DNA of 64,000 nt, taken from the NCBI GenBank assembly GCA_963843465.1, contig CAWJKP010000001.1, forward strand, positions 2,356,001 to 2,420,000, read 5' to 3'. The notes under the pieces were generated by a model. The model saw nothing but the letters and a program-made list of their open reading frames with translations. It searched no databases and was not told the origin of the DNA. Shown one piece after another: positions 54,701-64,000 of this stretch; position 1 is the first letter of the stretch, and each line of letters starts with the position of its first letter. The DNA comes from CAWJKP01 sp963843465 (GTDB lineage: Bacteria; Planctomycetota; Planctomycetia; Pirellulales; Thermoguttaceae). The translations under genes and the position numbers were made by a program.

Positions 54701-55057
54701 TTTGCGTCGGGGCTGGTCTTGATTGGCGGGTTGGTGCTGATCTACGTTCCGGCGACCCGGCACCCCGCCGCGCTGCTGCTGGCGGCGATCGTGCTGGGCT
54801 CGTTGGCGGTGCTCTATCCGGAGCCGACGCTTTTGGCGGCGCAGGCGGCCAGTCTCGGGCTGGCGGCTGCCTTCCTGGCGGCGCTCTTGCAGCGGATCAT
54901 GCTGCGGCGGCGGCTGGGGTTGCGCGACTCGGCAAGCTCGCTGCTGGATAAGGGGTCGACCCAGACGCTCTACCCGTCACCCTCAGGCAGCCGTCCCGGC
55001 TCGACGGAGAGCAAACCGGCCGTGGCATCTCTGCCGGCTGCGGGGCACCCATCATGA
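51755..55057 (+). CDS. Large exported beta-rich membrane-anchored protein (first of a pair)
   Basis: No ATG fits; a stop at 51740 limits the frame, and TTG at 51755 gives a sound signal peptide (LFLGTVWLLLGWCSWLSAEE). About 940 residues of beta-sandwich-like sequence follow, with phrases such as AVLTVRAFGGLLDHFRVRLP, VELATRQTY-like strands and LSLAVPAGIDPGKVEVWLD. The C-terminus has two to three membrane helices (IVLFASGLVLIGGLVLIYV, ALLLAAIVLGSLAVLY). I recognise no catalytic motif. Its TGA overlaps the ATG of the next giant gene (ATGA), so the two are coupled and probably act together at the cell envelope. Confidence 0.75.
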   Translation: MQGCKPQLFLGTVWLLLGWCSWLSAEELPAARREPSKTAPAVEPIQESPLTIHLKDKDGRLIPMLDWSFEDFIRVYQENRGFKQRDETPAYSLQSMSITGAAKGDYAELSIEFGVLVRDGQWTRVPLRLNQAILREGVKYAGPGQQFVGFEAAGDGYVSWIHGASAERHRLTMNVMVPLASVGEETRLKLSVPRATSSELKLTVPLAKAFGQVAEGSTLASKPANGGAATEFDVLGLGGDFEISWRKSASAAAEGQPVLEAVGAISARVDSRLVNTEAVLTVRAFGGLLDHFRVRLPQGSELVAGNPMGYTVVPSAAKGAAADAREVEVRFPRKVSGPVEVRLATRQTYEAAPAGGWFELAGFEVVEAGRQWGHFAISVVGDLHVVWGPDKGVRQVDELPEPLRRENLLAGFEYFTQPFSLTARVVSRKTRLSVEPEYVFLVEPDQVRLKAKLKYTVRGAKTSALDVILPDWTLDEVGPDNLVAVDAVATGPKGTVSIPLTTPSIGPLEIDLRAHKRLEPGAKSVSFAMPQPQNGSVSPAAVVVLPADNVELSTDSKATIGLIRQQNAPPMSLPERQQAPWFYRAESPKAVFAAAVTTHSQSVGVDVASEVQIVGQKALVEEKISYAVAYQPLDKVSLQVPRSLLGSDKIEISIDGQPLSLSEPADAADKPGEPGPVLRRLLLPSPRIGTCELVVRYPIALEKLLPEAGISASVPLVMPLDGKLTSNRALVTANAGVRVQLLEGPWTVVDPSVPELEHRQGQQLAATQRSDRVVLGIHLEDRDALGATIVERAWIQTVFLDGGRQDRAVLRFTSDQRELSLAVPAGIDPGKVEVWLDRQRVEGTPAGGKLTIELPEGFSQGSHWLEASYRFPAGPAGRGWLSLELPHLGRDVWVRRLYWQLVLPRNEHVIASPAGMLPEFTWGWNGSFFGRNPSFEQPMLEVWSGGQHRTPVPFATSRYVYSSLQPVERCELRTANRTWIVLFASGLVLIGGLVLIYVPATRHPAALLLAAIVLGSLAVLYPEPTLLAAQAASLGLAAAFLAALLQRIMLRRRLGLRDSASSLLDKGSTQTLYPSPSGSRPGSTESKPAVASLPAAGHPS

Positions 55058-58000
55058 GCGGGCCTCTTCCGGGCTGGCCGATCCTATTCGTCGCCGCTTT
55101 GGCGGGCCTGGCATGGGAGACCGGGGCATGGGGGGCCGAGGGGGCGCCGCCGGCGGTCAAGGAGGCCCCGCCGCTGGTTTATCGCCGCATGTTCGCCCCC
55201 GCCGATCGGATGGAGCTGTGGCCTCGCGGCGGCGCCCGCCTGGTGCCCATGCAGGCGGCGGAGTTTGAACGTCTGACGTCGATCGCGCGGATGGCGGCCA
55301 GCGGGAGTGATGCGTCGATTGCAGCGGCGGTCGCCTCCGCCGGCTATCGTGCCAAGCTTTCCGGGGACGTGCTGACCGAGGGCGAGGCATCGTTGGAGAT
55401 CGTCCACACGGCGCAGGGCGCCGTCATGCTGCCGCTGGACCCTTGCGGTCTGGCGGTGAGCAAGGCCGCCTGGTCGGTCGACGAAAGCAAGCCGGCGCAA
55501 TTGGGATTGGGCGCCGACGGCAAGTTGCGGGTGCTGGTGGAGCGGTCGGGAATGCTCAAATTGGCCTGGTCGCTCCGCGGCCGGCGCGACGCCGCCGGGG
55601 CCGAGGACTTCTCCTTGGAGCTTCCTCCGGCCCCCAGCAGCCACTTGATTCTCGATCTGCCTGAGAAGACCGTTCCCTTAGTGGACCACGGGATCGTGGT
55701 CAAGGATGCGAACGAGGAGAAGGGGGCGGTCCGCTGGCGGATCGAGCTGGGCGGGAATCATCGCCTTCGGCTGCGGATATTGCCCGGCGAGGACTTGGCG
55801 ACCGCCGGCCCCTTGACCCGCGTCCGCCAATCGCTGGACTACAAGTTCAGCCTGCACGGCCTGGATCTCGACGCCCGCTTCCAGCTCGACGTTCACAACG
55901 AGCCGCTACGGCAGATCGCCGTGTCGATGGACCGCGGCTTGCAACTCGTCTCGGCCCGCTGCGGCAACGCCCCGGTGGCCTGGTCGGTCATGGCGCCGAC
56001 GCCCGACAGCAGGTCTCTGCGGGTGGTGCTGGAGTTTCCCGAGCCTATCCAGGGGACGGGACGGGTGTTGAGCCTGGGGACCGTGGCGCCGCTGCGGACC
56101 GACGCCCGCTGGAAGTTGCCTTCGATCCGGCCGGAGGGTCTGTTCTGGCAGGAAGGTGCGGCCACTCTTGCGGTGGCGCGGCCGTTGCTGCTGGAGCAAC
56201 TTCTTGTGCATCGCGGGCGGCAGTTCCGCTTGGAGTCGCTTTTGCCGCCGAACCAGGGCGAAAGAACGGAGATCCAACTCTTCTCCCCCGAGGCGGAGTT
56301 GGAAGTCCTGCTGGCCCGTGCGCAATCGCCGCTGTTGGTGGACAGTGCCACGTCGATCGAGCTGACCGGCGGGCAGATGACCGGCCGCGTGGGGGCCAAC
56401 TTCCACCTGGCCGACGGCGAGCGATACCAGTTGCAGGCCGATATCGGCCGCGGCTGGATCATCGACTCCGTGGACTCGCTGCCGGCGGAGGCGATCGGCG
56501 ACTGGGACGTGGAGGAAGCGGAGGCGTTAGCCCCGGCGGCCACGCCGGCCGTGTCGTTAGCCACCGGGAAGAGACAGCTTGAGCAAATCTCCTCTGTAGG
56601 GAACGCCCTCCGTGGCGTTCCGCAGCCGGCGGAAAAGGGTATCCTCCCTTCGCGGAACGCCACGGAGGGCGTTCCCTACAGGCGGAAGCTGGTGGTCCGA
56701 TGGACGCAGGCCCTCTCGCCCGCCCGACCGGCGCAGTTGCTCGTCAGCGGCCGGCGACTGCACTCCCCCTTGGGCGAGTCCCTGTCGATCGACGATCTGG
56801 TGCCGCTGGTGTTCCGCGCGTCGGCCGGCGCCCACCGGCTGGTGGCCGTCTCGGCGGTGGAGCCTTACCAGGTCAAGGTGAGCGGGGCGGAACAGGTTTC
56901 GCTGCTTAGTCCGGCAAGCCTTGATTCGTCGGTCGCGAAGCTCTTTGCCCGGCCGCCTCGGGGAGTCGTCTTCGAGAATACGCCGGCGGCGGCCGGTCTG
57001 AAGTTCTCCCTGGAGAACCAGCGACCGCAGTACGCAGCGGCGATCCACGTCGAGGCCACGGTCTCGGACCGATCGCTTGCCGAATCCTACCGGCTGGTTT
57101 GCACGCCGGAGTCGGCGCGGGTCCAGCGGCTGGTGGTCGAGTTCTCGCCGCATCGCCAGGGGCCTCTTCGTTGGACGCTTGTGGGCGACGGCGAGGATCC
57201 GCCCACCGCCAGGCCGCTTCCGTCGGGGATTGGTCCATTTTTCGGCGGGAAAGGCCGTTTGGCGCATTCACCCGGGGCCGAAAACAGGGACCTGTCCCCT
57301 TTGGCGGCAGCGGCCCAGCCGGGCGAGGATCGCCAACGATGGGAGATCCTCCTGCGAAAACCCAAGAGCACGCCCTTCGAGATCCGCGCGGTTCGCACCA
57401 GTGCGCTGGAATTGCTGCCGGCCTCGCCCCAACCGGTCAGCCTGGCCTCGCTCCCCGAAGCCACGCGCCAACAGGCGACGCTGACCGTGGCCGCCATTGG
57501 CTCCCGCGCCGTGCGGATCGCAGCGCGGCTGCTGGAGCCGCTGCCGATCGAGGTTCCCGACGCCGGCCGGTATACGACGGTCCGGGCGGCCTATCGCTAC
57601 GATCCGTCGCACAACGTCCCTTCGGCCCCGCAGGCGGTGCTCTACCTGTTGCCCGCCGCGGCCGGAAGCGACGGTCCTGCGGCCTGGGCTTGGAGCTGCC
57701 GCCTGCAATCGCGACTGGACGACGAGGGAACGGGCCGCCACCTGGTGACCTACCGCTTGGAGAACAGCGGACGAAGGCGGTTGACCGTCGCGCTTCCCGG
57801 CGGAGTGTCGCTGGGGCAAGTGCGGGGAATCTGGGTGGATGGGGTTCGCGCGGCGTGGCAAAGCAGCGGCAGGAGTGCTCCTCACGCTCCGCGTGAGGGT
57901 ATGCGTCACGCGGAGCGTGACGAGTGCAACCGACTGGAGGTGGAGCTTCCCGCGGGCGAGCGGTACCCGGTCGTCAGGCTCCAGTACACGACGCACGGCC

Positions 58001-61000
58001 CGCCGCTGGGACTGGTGAGCCGGCTCGATCCGCCCTTGCCGACGCTTGAGGTTCCCGTGCTGGCCCGGCAATGGACGGTTTGGATTCCGCCCGGCTACCT
58101 GCCCGGCGACCCCGATCCGCGATGGCAAACGCCGCGGGACGAGCCGCCGAGCTGGTCGCAGCGGTTGCTCGGTCCGCTGGGTCAGCCGGCCGGCCATCGG
58201 CCCTTCGATCCGGCGCGGATGAGCGATTGGACGGGGTTGGTCGACTCGCGGTATCCGGCCCTTGCCGCGGCGAAAGCTACCGAGCTCGTCGAGCGGATCG
58301 GCCGCTATGCGGCCCTTTGCACCAGTTCGGGAAAAGCTCGTGGTGCAGGCGTCCCGCCTGCCCAAAGAGCCGTACCGCCTGCCCAAGCAGCCGGGACGGC
58401 TGCACCACAAGAACGCGCCGGCGATTGGGGTTCGTTTTTGAGCGACCCGGCCGTCCTGGGCCTCTTCTCCACCAGCGTCAATGCGGTCCGTGGCCCGACC
58501 CTGCTGGTCGACGGTGAGGCCCTGGACCGGCTGGGACTGACACCCCGCACGCCGATCGGCGCAACGGACACCCGGGGTGTGGCAAAGATCGACGGTGTGG
58601 GGATCCTCGACCAGGCGGGCTTGGCATTCCTGGTCCACGACGACGCCCTGGTGCTCACCGCCGCCGACGAAGTGGCGCTGGACCGCGGCCAACTCGTGCC
58701 GCTCCGGGACGGCGTCGGTTGGCAAGTCCTGCCCGGGCCGCTCTGGGAGCTGATTCACCTCGCGGCCACCGCCGAGAAGGAGCCGGACGGCTCGCTGCCG
58801 ATTCCCGCCGCCGCCTGGACGCAGTTGCACCGCCAGGCGGAGATGCCCTGGTCCGCATCGCGGCTGGCCGGCTACCAATCCGGCGATACGCTCGGATGGC
58901 GGGCCTGCCGTCTGGAGCTTTCCGATCGCCAGCCGGTCCATTTGACGGTGGTCCGCCGCAGCGCGATGGAGGCCCTCCGCTGGGCGATTTTCCTGGCGGT
59001 TGTCGCCGCCGTGTCTTGGTGGGGCGTCGATCGCACCGCGGTGATTATTGCCCTGGCCGGACTCTTGGCGGCGGCAGCCCTGCTGCTGCCGGGAACCCTG
59101 GCGACCATCGTCTCCGGCGCTCTTCTGGGAACTCTCTTGGGCCTGGCTTTTCCCTGGGTGCGGCAAAGGCCCGTGGTGGCGGCGGCCGGCGGGCCCGGAC
59201 CGAGCGGAAAATCCCCGTCCTCCGTATCGACTCTTACCCACGCGGCCACCCAGCTTGGGTGGCTGATCGTGCTGAGCGGCGGCGCCCTGGGACTGCCCGC
59301 GCTGGCCCGCGCCGCGGATCCGGCATTGCCCAATAAGGGAGGAAACGCAGTAGGATGGGTCTCCAGACCCGTCCCGGACGGCTCTGGAGAGCCATCCTAC
59401 ATGATTCAGCTTGCTGCCGGGGAGGCAACTACCCCGGCGGCGGCGACCCCTGCGGCCGCAGCAGCCCCCGCCGGCGGGCAGCCGGCAGCCGCCGTGCAGC
59501 AGGCGGCCCCGTCGGAGAGCAGGGCGCCCGCCGCCGTGCCGCCGTTGCACAATGTCTTCATTCCGATCGACAAGCAAGACCGGCCGACGGGGGACAAGTA
59601 TTATCTGTCGGAGGATCTCTACAACGAGCTGCACCGCCGCGCCGCGGCCGTGACCGACGAGCCGCAAGGCTGGCTGCTCGGCTCGGCCACCTATCACGCC
59701 GTGCTCGCCTGGCAGGCGGCGCCCGACCGGCTGGTGCTCAACGAGCTGCGGGCGTCGTTCGAGCTGGTGGTCTTCGGCGCCGGGCGCGGGTCCGCATTCC
59801 CTTGAAACGCGAGGGAGCCAGCCTGCTGCCGGACGGGGCCACGTTGGACGGCCGGGTGGTCCAGCCCGAGTGGCAACAAGACGGCAATGTGCTGAGCCTC
59901 GAAGTGGCCGAGGCGGGCCGGTACCACCTGGAGCTCTCCCTTTTGCCGGCGATGCGCTCCGGTGCGGCGCAAGGCGGCTTCGATCTGAGCATTCCGCGGC
60001 TGGCCACGTCGCGGCTGGAGCTTTCGATCCCGCCGGACGCCCCGCTGATCGAGGTGCCCTCGGCCCTCGGCCGCACGGTTTACGAGGGCGACCCGGCGCG
60101 GGTGGTCGCCGAATTGGGAGCCACGGATCGGCTGAGCGTTCGTTGGCCGGACGGCGCCTCGCGGGGCTCCGTCGAGCCTGCCGTCGATTTGGAACAGTAT
60201 CTTTGGCTCAAGGTGCAACCCGGCTCGGTGCGGCTCGACACGCGGTTGAAGCTGCACCTGGTGGAGGGCCGCATCCGCGAGTTCCTGGCGGCGGCGGATC
60301 CGCGGTTGCGGTTGCTGCCCTTGGCGGCCGATTCGCCGGTGGCCCAGGTTTCGCCGGTGGCCCAGGCGTCGAGCACGCCCGGAGCGCCCAGATCCTCCGC
60401 TTCGAGCTCGCCCGGCCCGCCTCCGACCAGGTGACCGTCGACGCCTCGTTTCTCTTGACCGGCACGTCCGGCGTGGGGAATCTCGGGCTGCCGCGGCTGG
60501 AGGTGCTCAACGTGCGTACCACGAAGCGCTGGATGGCGGTCTCCGTCGATCCTTCGCTGGAGCACGAGATCCAGGCCTCCAACCGGCTGGAGGCACTCAC
60601 CGGCCAAACCTTCACCGCCGCCTGGGGCGCGGCGGGCGCCCCGCCGCCGGCGGCGGGCCCCGCGCCGCTGGCCGCCTACAGCCTGGCTTCCGGCGAGCCG
60701 GCGTGGAGCCTGGCCACGCGACCCCGCGAGCCGCGGACGCTCGTCGACCAGGTCCTCTCGCTGGACTTCGATCTCGACCGGGCCGAGGTCCAGTACCAAG
60801 CCCGCCTTGTCACCCAGGCGGGCGACAGCTTTTGCTACCAGATTCTCGCCCCCGCCGAACTTGAAGTGGAGCAGGTTTCGCTCCTGGCCGACGCGGTTGA
60901 GCGGGTGGCCCGCTGGAGCCGGGGACCCCAAGGGACCTTGAACGTCTTCCTCAACGGCCCTGCCAGCGGCCAACAGAGTCTCACCATCCGTGGGCACTTG

Positions 61001-62986
61001 CCCCTGGCCAGTCCGCAGAACGTGCCGCTGCCGGTGATTCACATCGAGGGCGCCGAGTTGCACAGCAGCCTGATCCGGCTTCTGCGCCGGCCGGCCGTGG
61101 AAGTGAAAGTCAGCCAGACCGCCGGTCTGAAGGCCGTCGAAGCACCGGCCCCCGACGACAAGTCCGCTGCCGGCCGCCCGGTGGCTTCGTTCCAGGTAAG
61201 CCAGCCGAGCTACCGGGCCACGCTCTCCGTCCGGCCGAATCACCCCGAGCTGCGAGCCCGCCAAACTACCGTCTTGCGTTTCGACGGCGAGCAGCGGGAA
61301 GCGAGGGTCGAGTTCCAGATGGACGTCGAGCATGGGCTGGTCGATGAGCTCTCGCTGCGGGTGCCGCCGGAGTGGAGCGGCCCTTACGAAGTCGATCCAC
61401 CGGCGGCGATTAAGGTCCAGGAGGCCGGCGTGACCCAGCGGCGGTTGATCGTGCAACTGCCCGCGTCGATCACGGGCCGCTACCACCTGGTGCTGACGGG
61501 CCCGCTGACGGTGCCCTCGGGTCAGCGGGTGCGGGTGCCCGAGATCCTCCTGGAAAACGCCAGGCTGGATCGCCACGTGCTCATCCTGCCGACCCAGGCC
61601 CAATTGCACCCGGTCGCCTGGGACGTGCAAGGTCTGAAGGAGATCCCTCTGCCCGGGGATTTCTCCGCGCCGCCGGTGGCCCGCGAATCGTTCGTCGCCT
61701 ACCAGGTGGACGGCCCGTCGTTTCACGGCGTTCTCCGGCCGCTGTCGGGCGTCGCCCAGATCCAGCTTGCCGACGTGAGCCTGGCCTGGCGGGCGGACGG
61801 CGGCTACGCGGGCGTCGCGCTGTTGGACGTCGAGACGGCCGGCCGCAAGGAAGGCACGCTGCGGATGCCGGAAGGCTCGCGGTTGGTGGCGGTCCGCGTG
61901 GCGGGAATCCCGGTGAGCCCGGAGGCAGCCGGCCGCCATCGCTGGAAACTGACGTTTTTTCCCAGCGACCTGCCCGAGCGCGTCGAGGTGGTCTTCGACG
62001 GCGTGTTGGCCGGCGCGGACGTACCGGGGGCTCGGCGGTTCGAGTCGCCGACGTTGGAGGGTCACCCTGTCCGCCAGACCCTCTGGACCATTTCCGGCCC
62101 GCCCTCGCTGTGGCCGGGAAAGGCCGTAGGGCTGAAGTCGCTCGACCGCCGGGAGCAGGATCTGGTCCGTCTGCGAAGCCTGACGGCGATGCTCAAGGGG
62201 GCCGAGGATTTCAGCGGCGAAGAGCGGAGCCAGACCAACGCCTGGCGCGCCCGGTGGTCTGGCCGCTGGCGAGCCGCCCGGGACGCCGTCGGCCGCTGGC
62301 TGGTCCTTCGCAGCGGCGAGGAAACGAGTGTCGGTTCTGATGGAGGACGGATTGGCAATTCGTCCTACGAACCACGAATTGGCAATCCGTCCTACGAACC
62401 ACGGATTGGCAATCCGTCCAGCAGTAGGGCCGACAGCCGCGAGAGCCTCAAGCAAGAGCTATCGGTCCTCGAGGGGTCGGTCGCCTGGGTAGCCGAGAGC
62501 GAGGACACGGGGACACGGGGACGCGGGGACACGGGGAACTGGGGACGCGGAGACGCGGGGACTGCTAGGACATCCGCGGCCGACAATCCTCCGGCGCTGT
62601 GGCAGAACTGCCTGGACCGGCCCGACAATGCGACCCGTTGCCTTGCCGCGGACGGCGCCGCGTCCGTGGTGTTGGACTACCGGGCCCGCGCGTCGGACTC
62701 CTGGTGGGGGCGGTTGGTGGCCGCCTGCGGCCTGGGGCTGCTGGTCGTGGCTTGCGTAATGGGGAGCCGCCGCGGTGTATCGCTGGCCTTTCTCAGCCGC
62801 TGGCCGCACGTGCTGGGCGTGGCCGCCGGCCTGGCCTGGTGGCTCTGGCTTTGGCCCAACGCTTTAGGCTGGCTGATGGTCCTCGCCTCTCTGGTCTGCT
62901 CGGTTCGTTCGGGTTGGAAATGGTCCAAACCGCGCGGCAAGTCGTGGCGATCCAACGGGGTAATCAGTGCGCGTCACACGCAATGA
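55054..62986 (+). CDS. Giant exported beta-rich membrane protein with embedded palindromic repeats, two frameshifts
   Basis: Repaired length is 2644 residues. One-base losses lie at about 59782-59784 (G run) and about 60375. It starts with a signal peptide (WPILFVAALAGLAWETGAWG). Long beta-rich tracts follow, then membrane helices at about 1308-1365 (RWAIFLAVVAAVSWWGV, VIIALAGLLAAAALLLPG). A second signal-peptide-like segment at about 1392-1425 (LGWLIVLSGGALGLPALARA) is followed by another beta-rich half and C-terminal helices. This looks like two exported proteins fused end to end. At least five palindromes and two tandem tracts lie in the reading frame between 56595 and 62572. No catalytic motif seen. 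Confidence 0.75.
56595..56680. repeat. In-frame palindrome 1, GTAGGGAACGCCCTCC family
   Basis: Perfect 28-bp inverted arms (56595-56622 and 56653-56680) inside the giant gene, encoding SSVGNALRGVPQ ... RNATEGVPYR. The intergenic relative is at 40330-40414. Confidence 0.9.
57225..57300. repeat. In-frame palindrome 2, hairpin of the 103-bp repeat family
   Basis: GGGGATTGGTCCATTTTTCG and CGAAAACAGGGACCTGTCCC arms inside the giant gene, encoding GIGPFFGGKGRLAHSPGAEN then RDLSPL. Confidence 0.85.
57875..57927. repeat. In-frame palindrome 3, CACGCTCCGCGTGA family
   Basis: CTCCTCACGCTCCGCGTGAG and GTCACGCGGAGCGTGACGAG lie inside the giant gene, encoding SAPHAPREGMRHAERDEC. The same family was the target of the IS66 element. 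Confidence 0.85.
58339..58411. repeat. In-frame palindrome 4, GTGGTGCAGGCGTCCCGCCT family
   Basis: A degenerate copy inside the giant gene encoding RGAGVPPAQRAVPPAQAAGT then AAP. The intergenic relative at 47546-47600 is a perfect palindrome. Confidence 0.8.
59350..59400. repeat. In-frame palindrome 5, GTAGGATGGGTCTCCAGACC family
   Basis: Arms of 25 bp with 23 paired (59350-59374, 59376-59400), from GTAG to CTAC, inside the giant gene, encoding VGWVSRPVPDGSGEPSY. Confidence 0.9.
62345..62419 (+). repeat. In-frame 27-bp tandem repeat with palindromic core
   Basis: Units at 62349, 62376 and 62403 encode RIGNSSYEP, RIGNPSYEP and RIGNPSS. Each holds the near-palindrome GGATTGGCAATCCGTCC. Confidence 0.85.
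62503..62572 (+). repeat. In-frame GACACGGGGAC / GACGCGGGGAC degenerate tandem tract
   Basis: About seven short units of GGGGACRCG type encode TGTRGRGDTGNWGRGDAG near the C-terminus of the giant protein. Confidence 0.75.
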
Positions 62987-63021
62987 AGACTCCCTGTCCC
63001 TCCGGGAGACGGAAGGTTGCC

Positions 63022-63714
63022 TCAGTGGAATCTCCCGCACTTCGGCGATGACTGTCGAAGCCGGTTCATTCCCTCGTCCGTGACCTGCGTGCCGTCCACG
63101 TTCAGCCACAAGAGGTTTGTCAGTCCCTTCAGATGCTCCAAGCCGGCATTCGTTACCCGGGTGTGGGAGAGGTCCAACTGGCGGAGTTGTGTAAGTCCCT
63201 TCAGGTGCCGTAAGCCGGCATCCGTGATCTTCGCGCGACGTAGACCCAACTCCTGAAGTTGCGTGAACCCTTTCAGATGCTCCAAGGTGGCGTCAGTGAC
63301 CTTCTCGCCGTGAAGACTTAAACCTCGGAAATGCCTCAGCGCACTGAGTTGCTCGAAGGCGGCGTCGTCAACGGAAGAACCAAAGCACACTTCATCAACT
63401 GTTGCGAAGAAGTGCTCGCCCAACACGCCGCGGAGCCACGCTGGGCCAGGCGGAGCGCGATCGCCAGGCCCTGGACTTGGCATACCAGGTGCGACAGGGC
63501 CCGGCACCGGATAGTCATGTTCGTACCAGACGTACGCACCTAGCCCCCTTAGCCTCTCCACCGCCTTATCTTCCTTTTGGGTTCTCTCGATTCTGGTGGC
63601 AAGCCAGCTCATCGCGAGGCTCGCGAAGAGCACGAGAAGCATGAGGGAACGAAGGCTGAACTGGAAACGGCGGCGCTTGCGGACGGCGGCATCGCGCTTC
63701 GATTTCACGACCAT
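63022..63714 (-). CDS. Membrane-anchored leucine-rich-repeat protein
   Basis: A basic N-terminus (VRKRRRFQFSLRSLMLLVLF) leads into one membrane helix, a form common to many planctomycete proteins. A Pro/Gly linker follows, then four to five LRR units of about 24 residues (LSLHGEKVTDATLEHLKGFT, LGLRRAKITDAGLRHLKGLT, LDLSHTRVTNAGLEHLKGLT, LNVDGTQVTDEGMNRL). The regular VTDAGLxHLKGLTxLxxLxL consensus marks the bacterial GALA/LRR_6 type. Length 230 residues. Probably a surface or periplasmic binding protein. Confidence 0.87.
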   Translation of the reverse strand: MVVKSKRDAAVRKRRRFQFSLRSLMLLVLFASLAMSWLATRIERTQKEDKAVERLRGLGAYVWYEHDYPVPGPVAPGMPSPGPGDRAPPGPAWLRGVLGEHFFATVDEVCFGSSVDDAAFEQLSALRHFRGLSLHGEKVTDATLEHLKGFTQLQELGLRRAKITDAGLRHLKGLTQLRQLDLSHTRVTNAGLEHLKGLTNLLWLNVDGTQVTDEGMNRLRQSSPKCGRFH

Positions 63715-64000
63715 TCTCCGTCTTAGGAACTCGCCTCGCTAACGCATCCGACCTTGTCCGGCCCTCGGCCGCGTAAAACTTGAGCAATTCCGACACGAAT
63801 GCGCGGTAATTTCGAGGTTGGTTTTGTCCCATCGGCTGTAACTGCCGACGGGCCGAAGGCCCAGCCGTTCGCCCAGCCCTGGGCAACGCCCAGGGGAGTC
63901 GGCAACACCATGATTTTCGTACCGGCCCAACGGGCCAAACGTTCCTCCGGGCGAACGGTTGGCCCGTTGGGCCGGAAACCCCGAGACCTTGGCCCGGTAC
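63715..64000. other. Right-end intergenic sequence with palindrome
   Basis: GGCCCAACGGGCCAAACGTT and AACGGTTGGCCCGTTGGGCC form an inverted pair at about 63925-63982. I see no gene in the remainder. Confidence 0.6.

Noticed and set aside
3586..62986. Programmed ribosomal frameshifting as the cause of the many frame breaks
   Set aside because: Sites lack slippery heptamers with downstream structure and occur in unrelated genes at arbitrary positions; one-base homopolymer loss is simpler.
63715..63938. Small gene on the minus strand at the right end
   Set aside because: The frame is built of repeat-derived sequence (GLGERLGLRPVG-type) ending in a palindrome, with no ribosome site.

Overview
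The window looks like a chromosome segment of a planctomycete (Planctomycetota, probably Pirellulales-like). It is GC-rich. It carries very large exported proteins, a kinase-HEAT-formylglycine-type fusion, EF-hand and GYF-domain proteins, a LEPR-XLL-like N-terminus on an exported protein, a PQQ/beta-propeller giant and a membrane-anchored LRR protein. The placement is an inference from gene families; no rRNA or other marker is present.

Layout. 1-3126 (minus): a Gly-rich/TPR exported protein, a sensor kinase and an NtrC-type regulator that runs off the left edge. 3586-12734: glutamate dehydrogenase, an 1895-residue propeller protein, an M23 peptidase and a formylglycine-type lipoprotein. 13211-14233: a glutamic (G1) peptidase. 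14395-18216 (minus): a sigma-54 activator and a HEAT/pseudo-receiver protein. 18450-24844: argH, an ATPase plus PD-(D/E)XK-like pair with the stub of a third gene, thyX, a CaMKII-AD protein and an IS66 element. 25020-32823: an EF-hand lipoprotein, a GYF protein, uvrA, mscL and an NfeD/flotillin operon. 32871-34987: small toxin-antitoxin-like genes, a transposase relic and a Uma2 nuclease. 35123-43043: POT transporter, ADC-like protein, hybrid histidine kinase, Dabb protein, YbaK deacylase and an exported unknown. 44073-49986 (minus): the kinase fusion (broken), uxaC and an unknown. 50771-62986 (plus): an inositol-monophosphatase and two giant exported proteins of 1100 and 2644 residues. The right end has an LRR protein.

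The most unusual feature is the density of short palindromes. More than ten unrelated sequence families share the termini GTAG...CTAC, the mark of REP elements handled by REP-associated tyrosine transposases (RAYTs). A RAYT relic with its HUH motif lies at 34269-34379. Copies sit at gene ends, where the TAG of GTAG is the stop codon of argH, mscL and a hybrid kinase. At least five palindromes, plus two tandem-repeat tracts, are embedded in frame inside the 2644-residue gene. The IS66 copy landed inside another palindrome and left a 9-bp duplication.

The best candidate for a new functional system is the ATPase/nuclease-like pair at 20019-21698. It is followed by what looks like the first 23 codons of a type III restriction-type gene.

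Eight genes are interrupted by frameshifts, nearly all explainable as loss of one base from a short homopolymer. I read these mainly as sequencing or assembly error and have annotated the composite genes. The kinase fusion also has two in-frame TAA codons and may be a true pseudogene.
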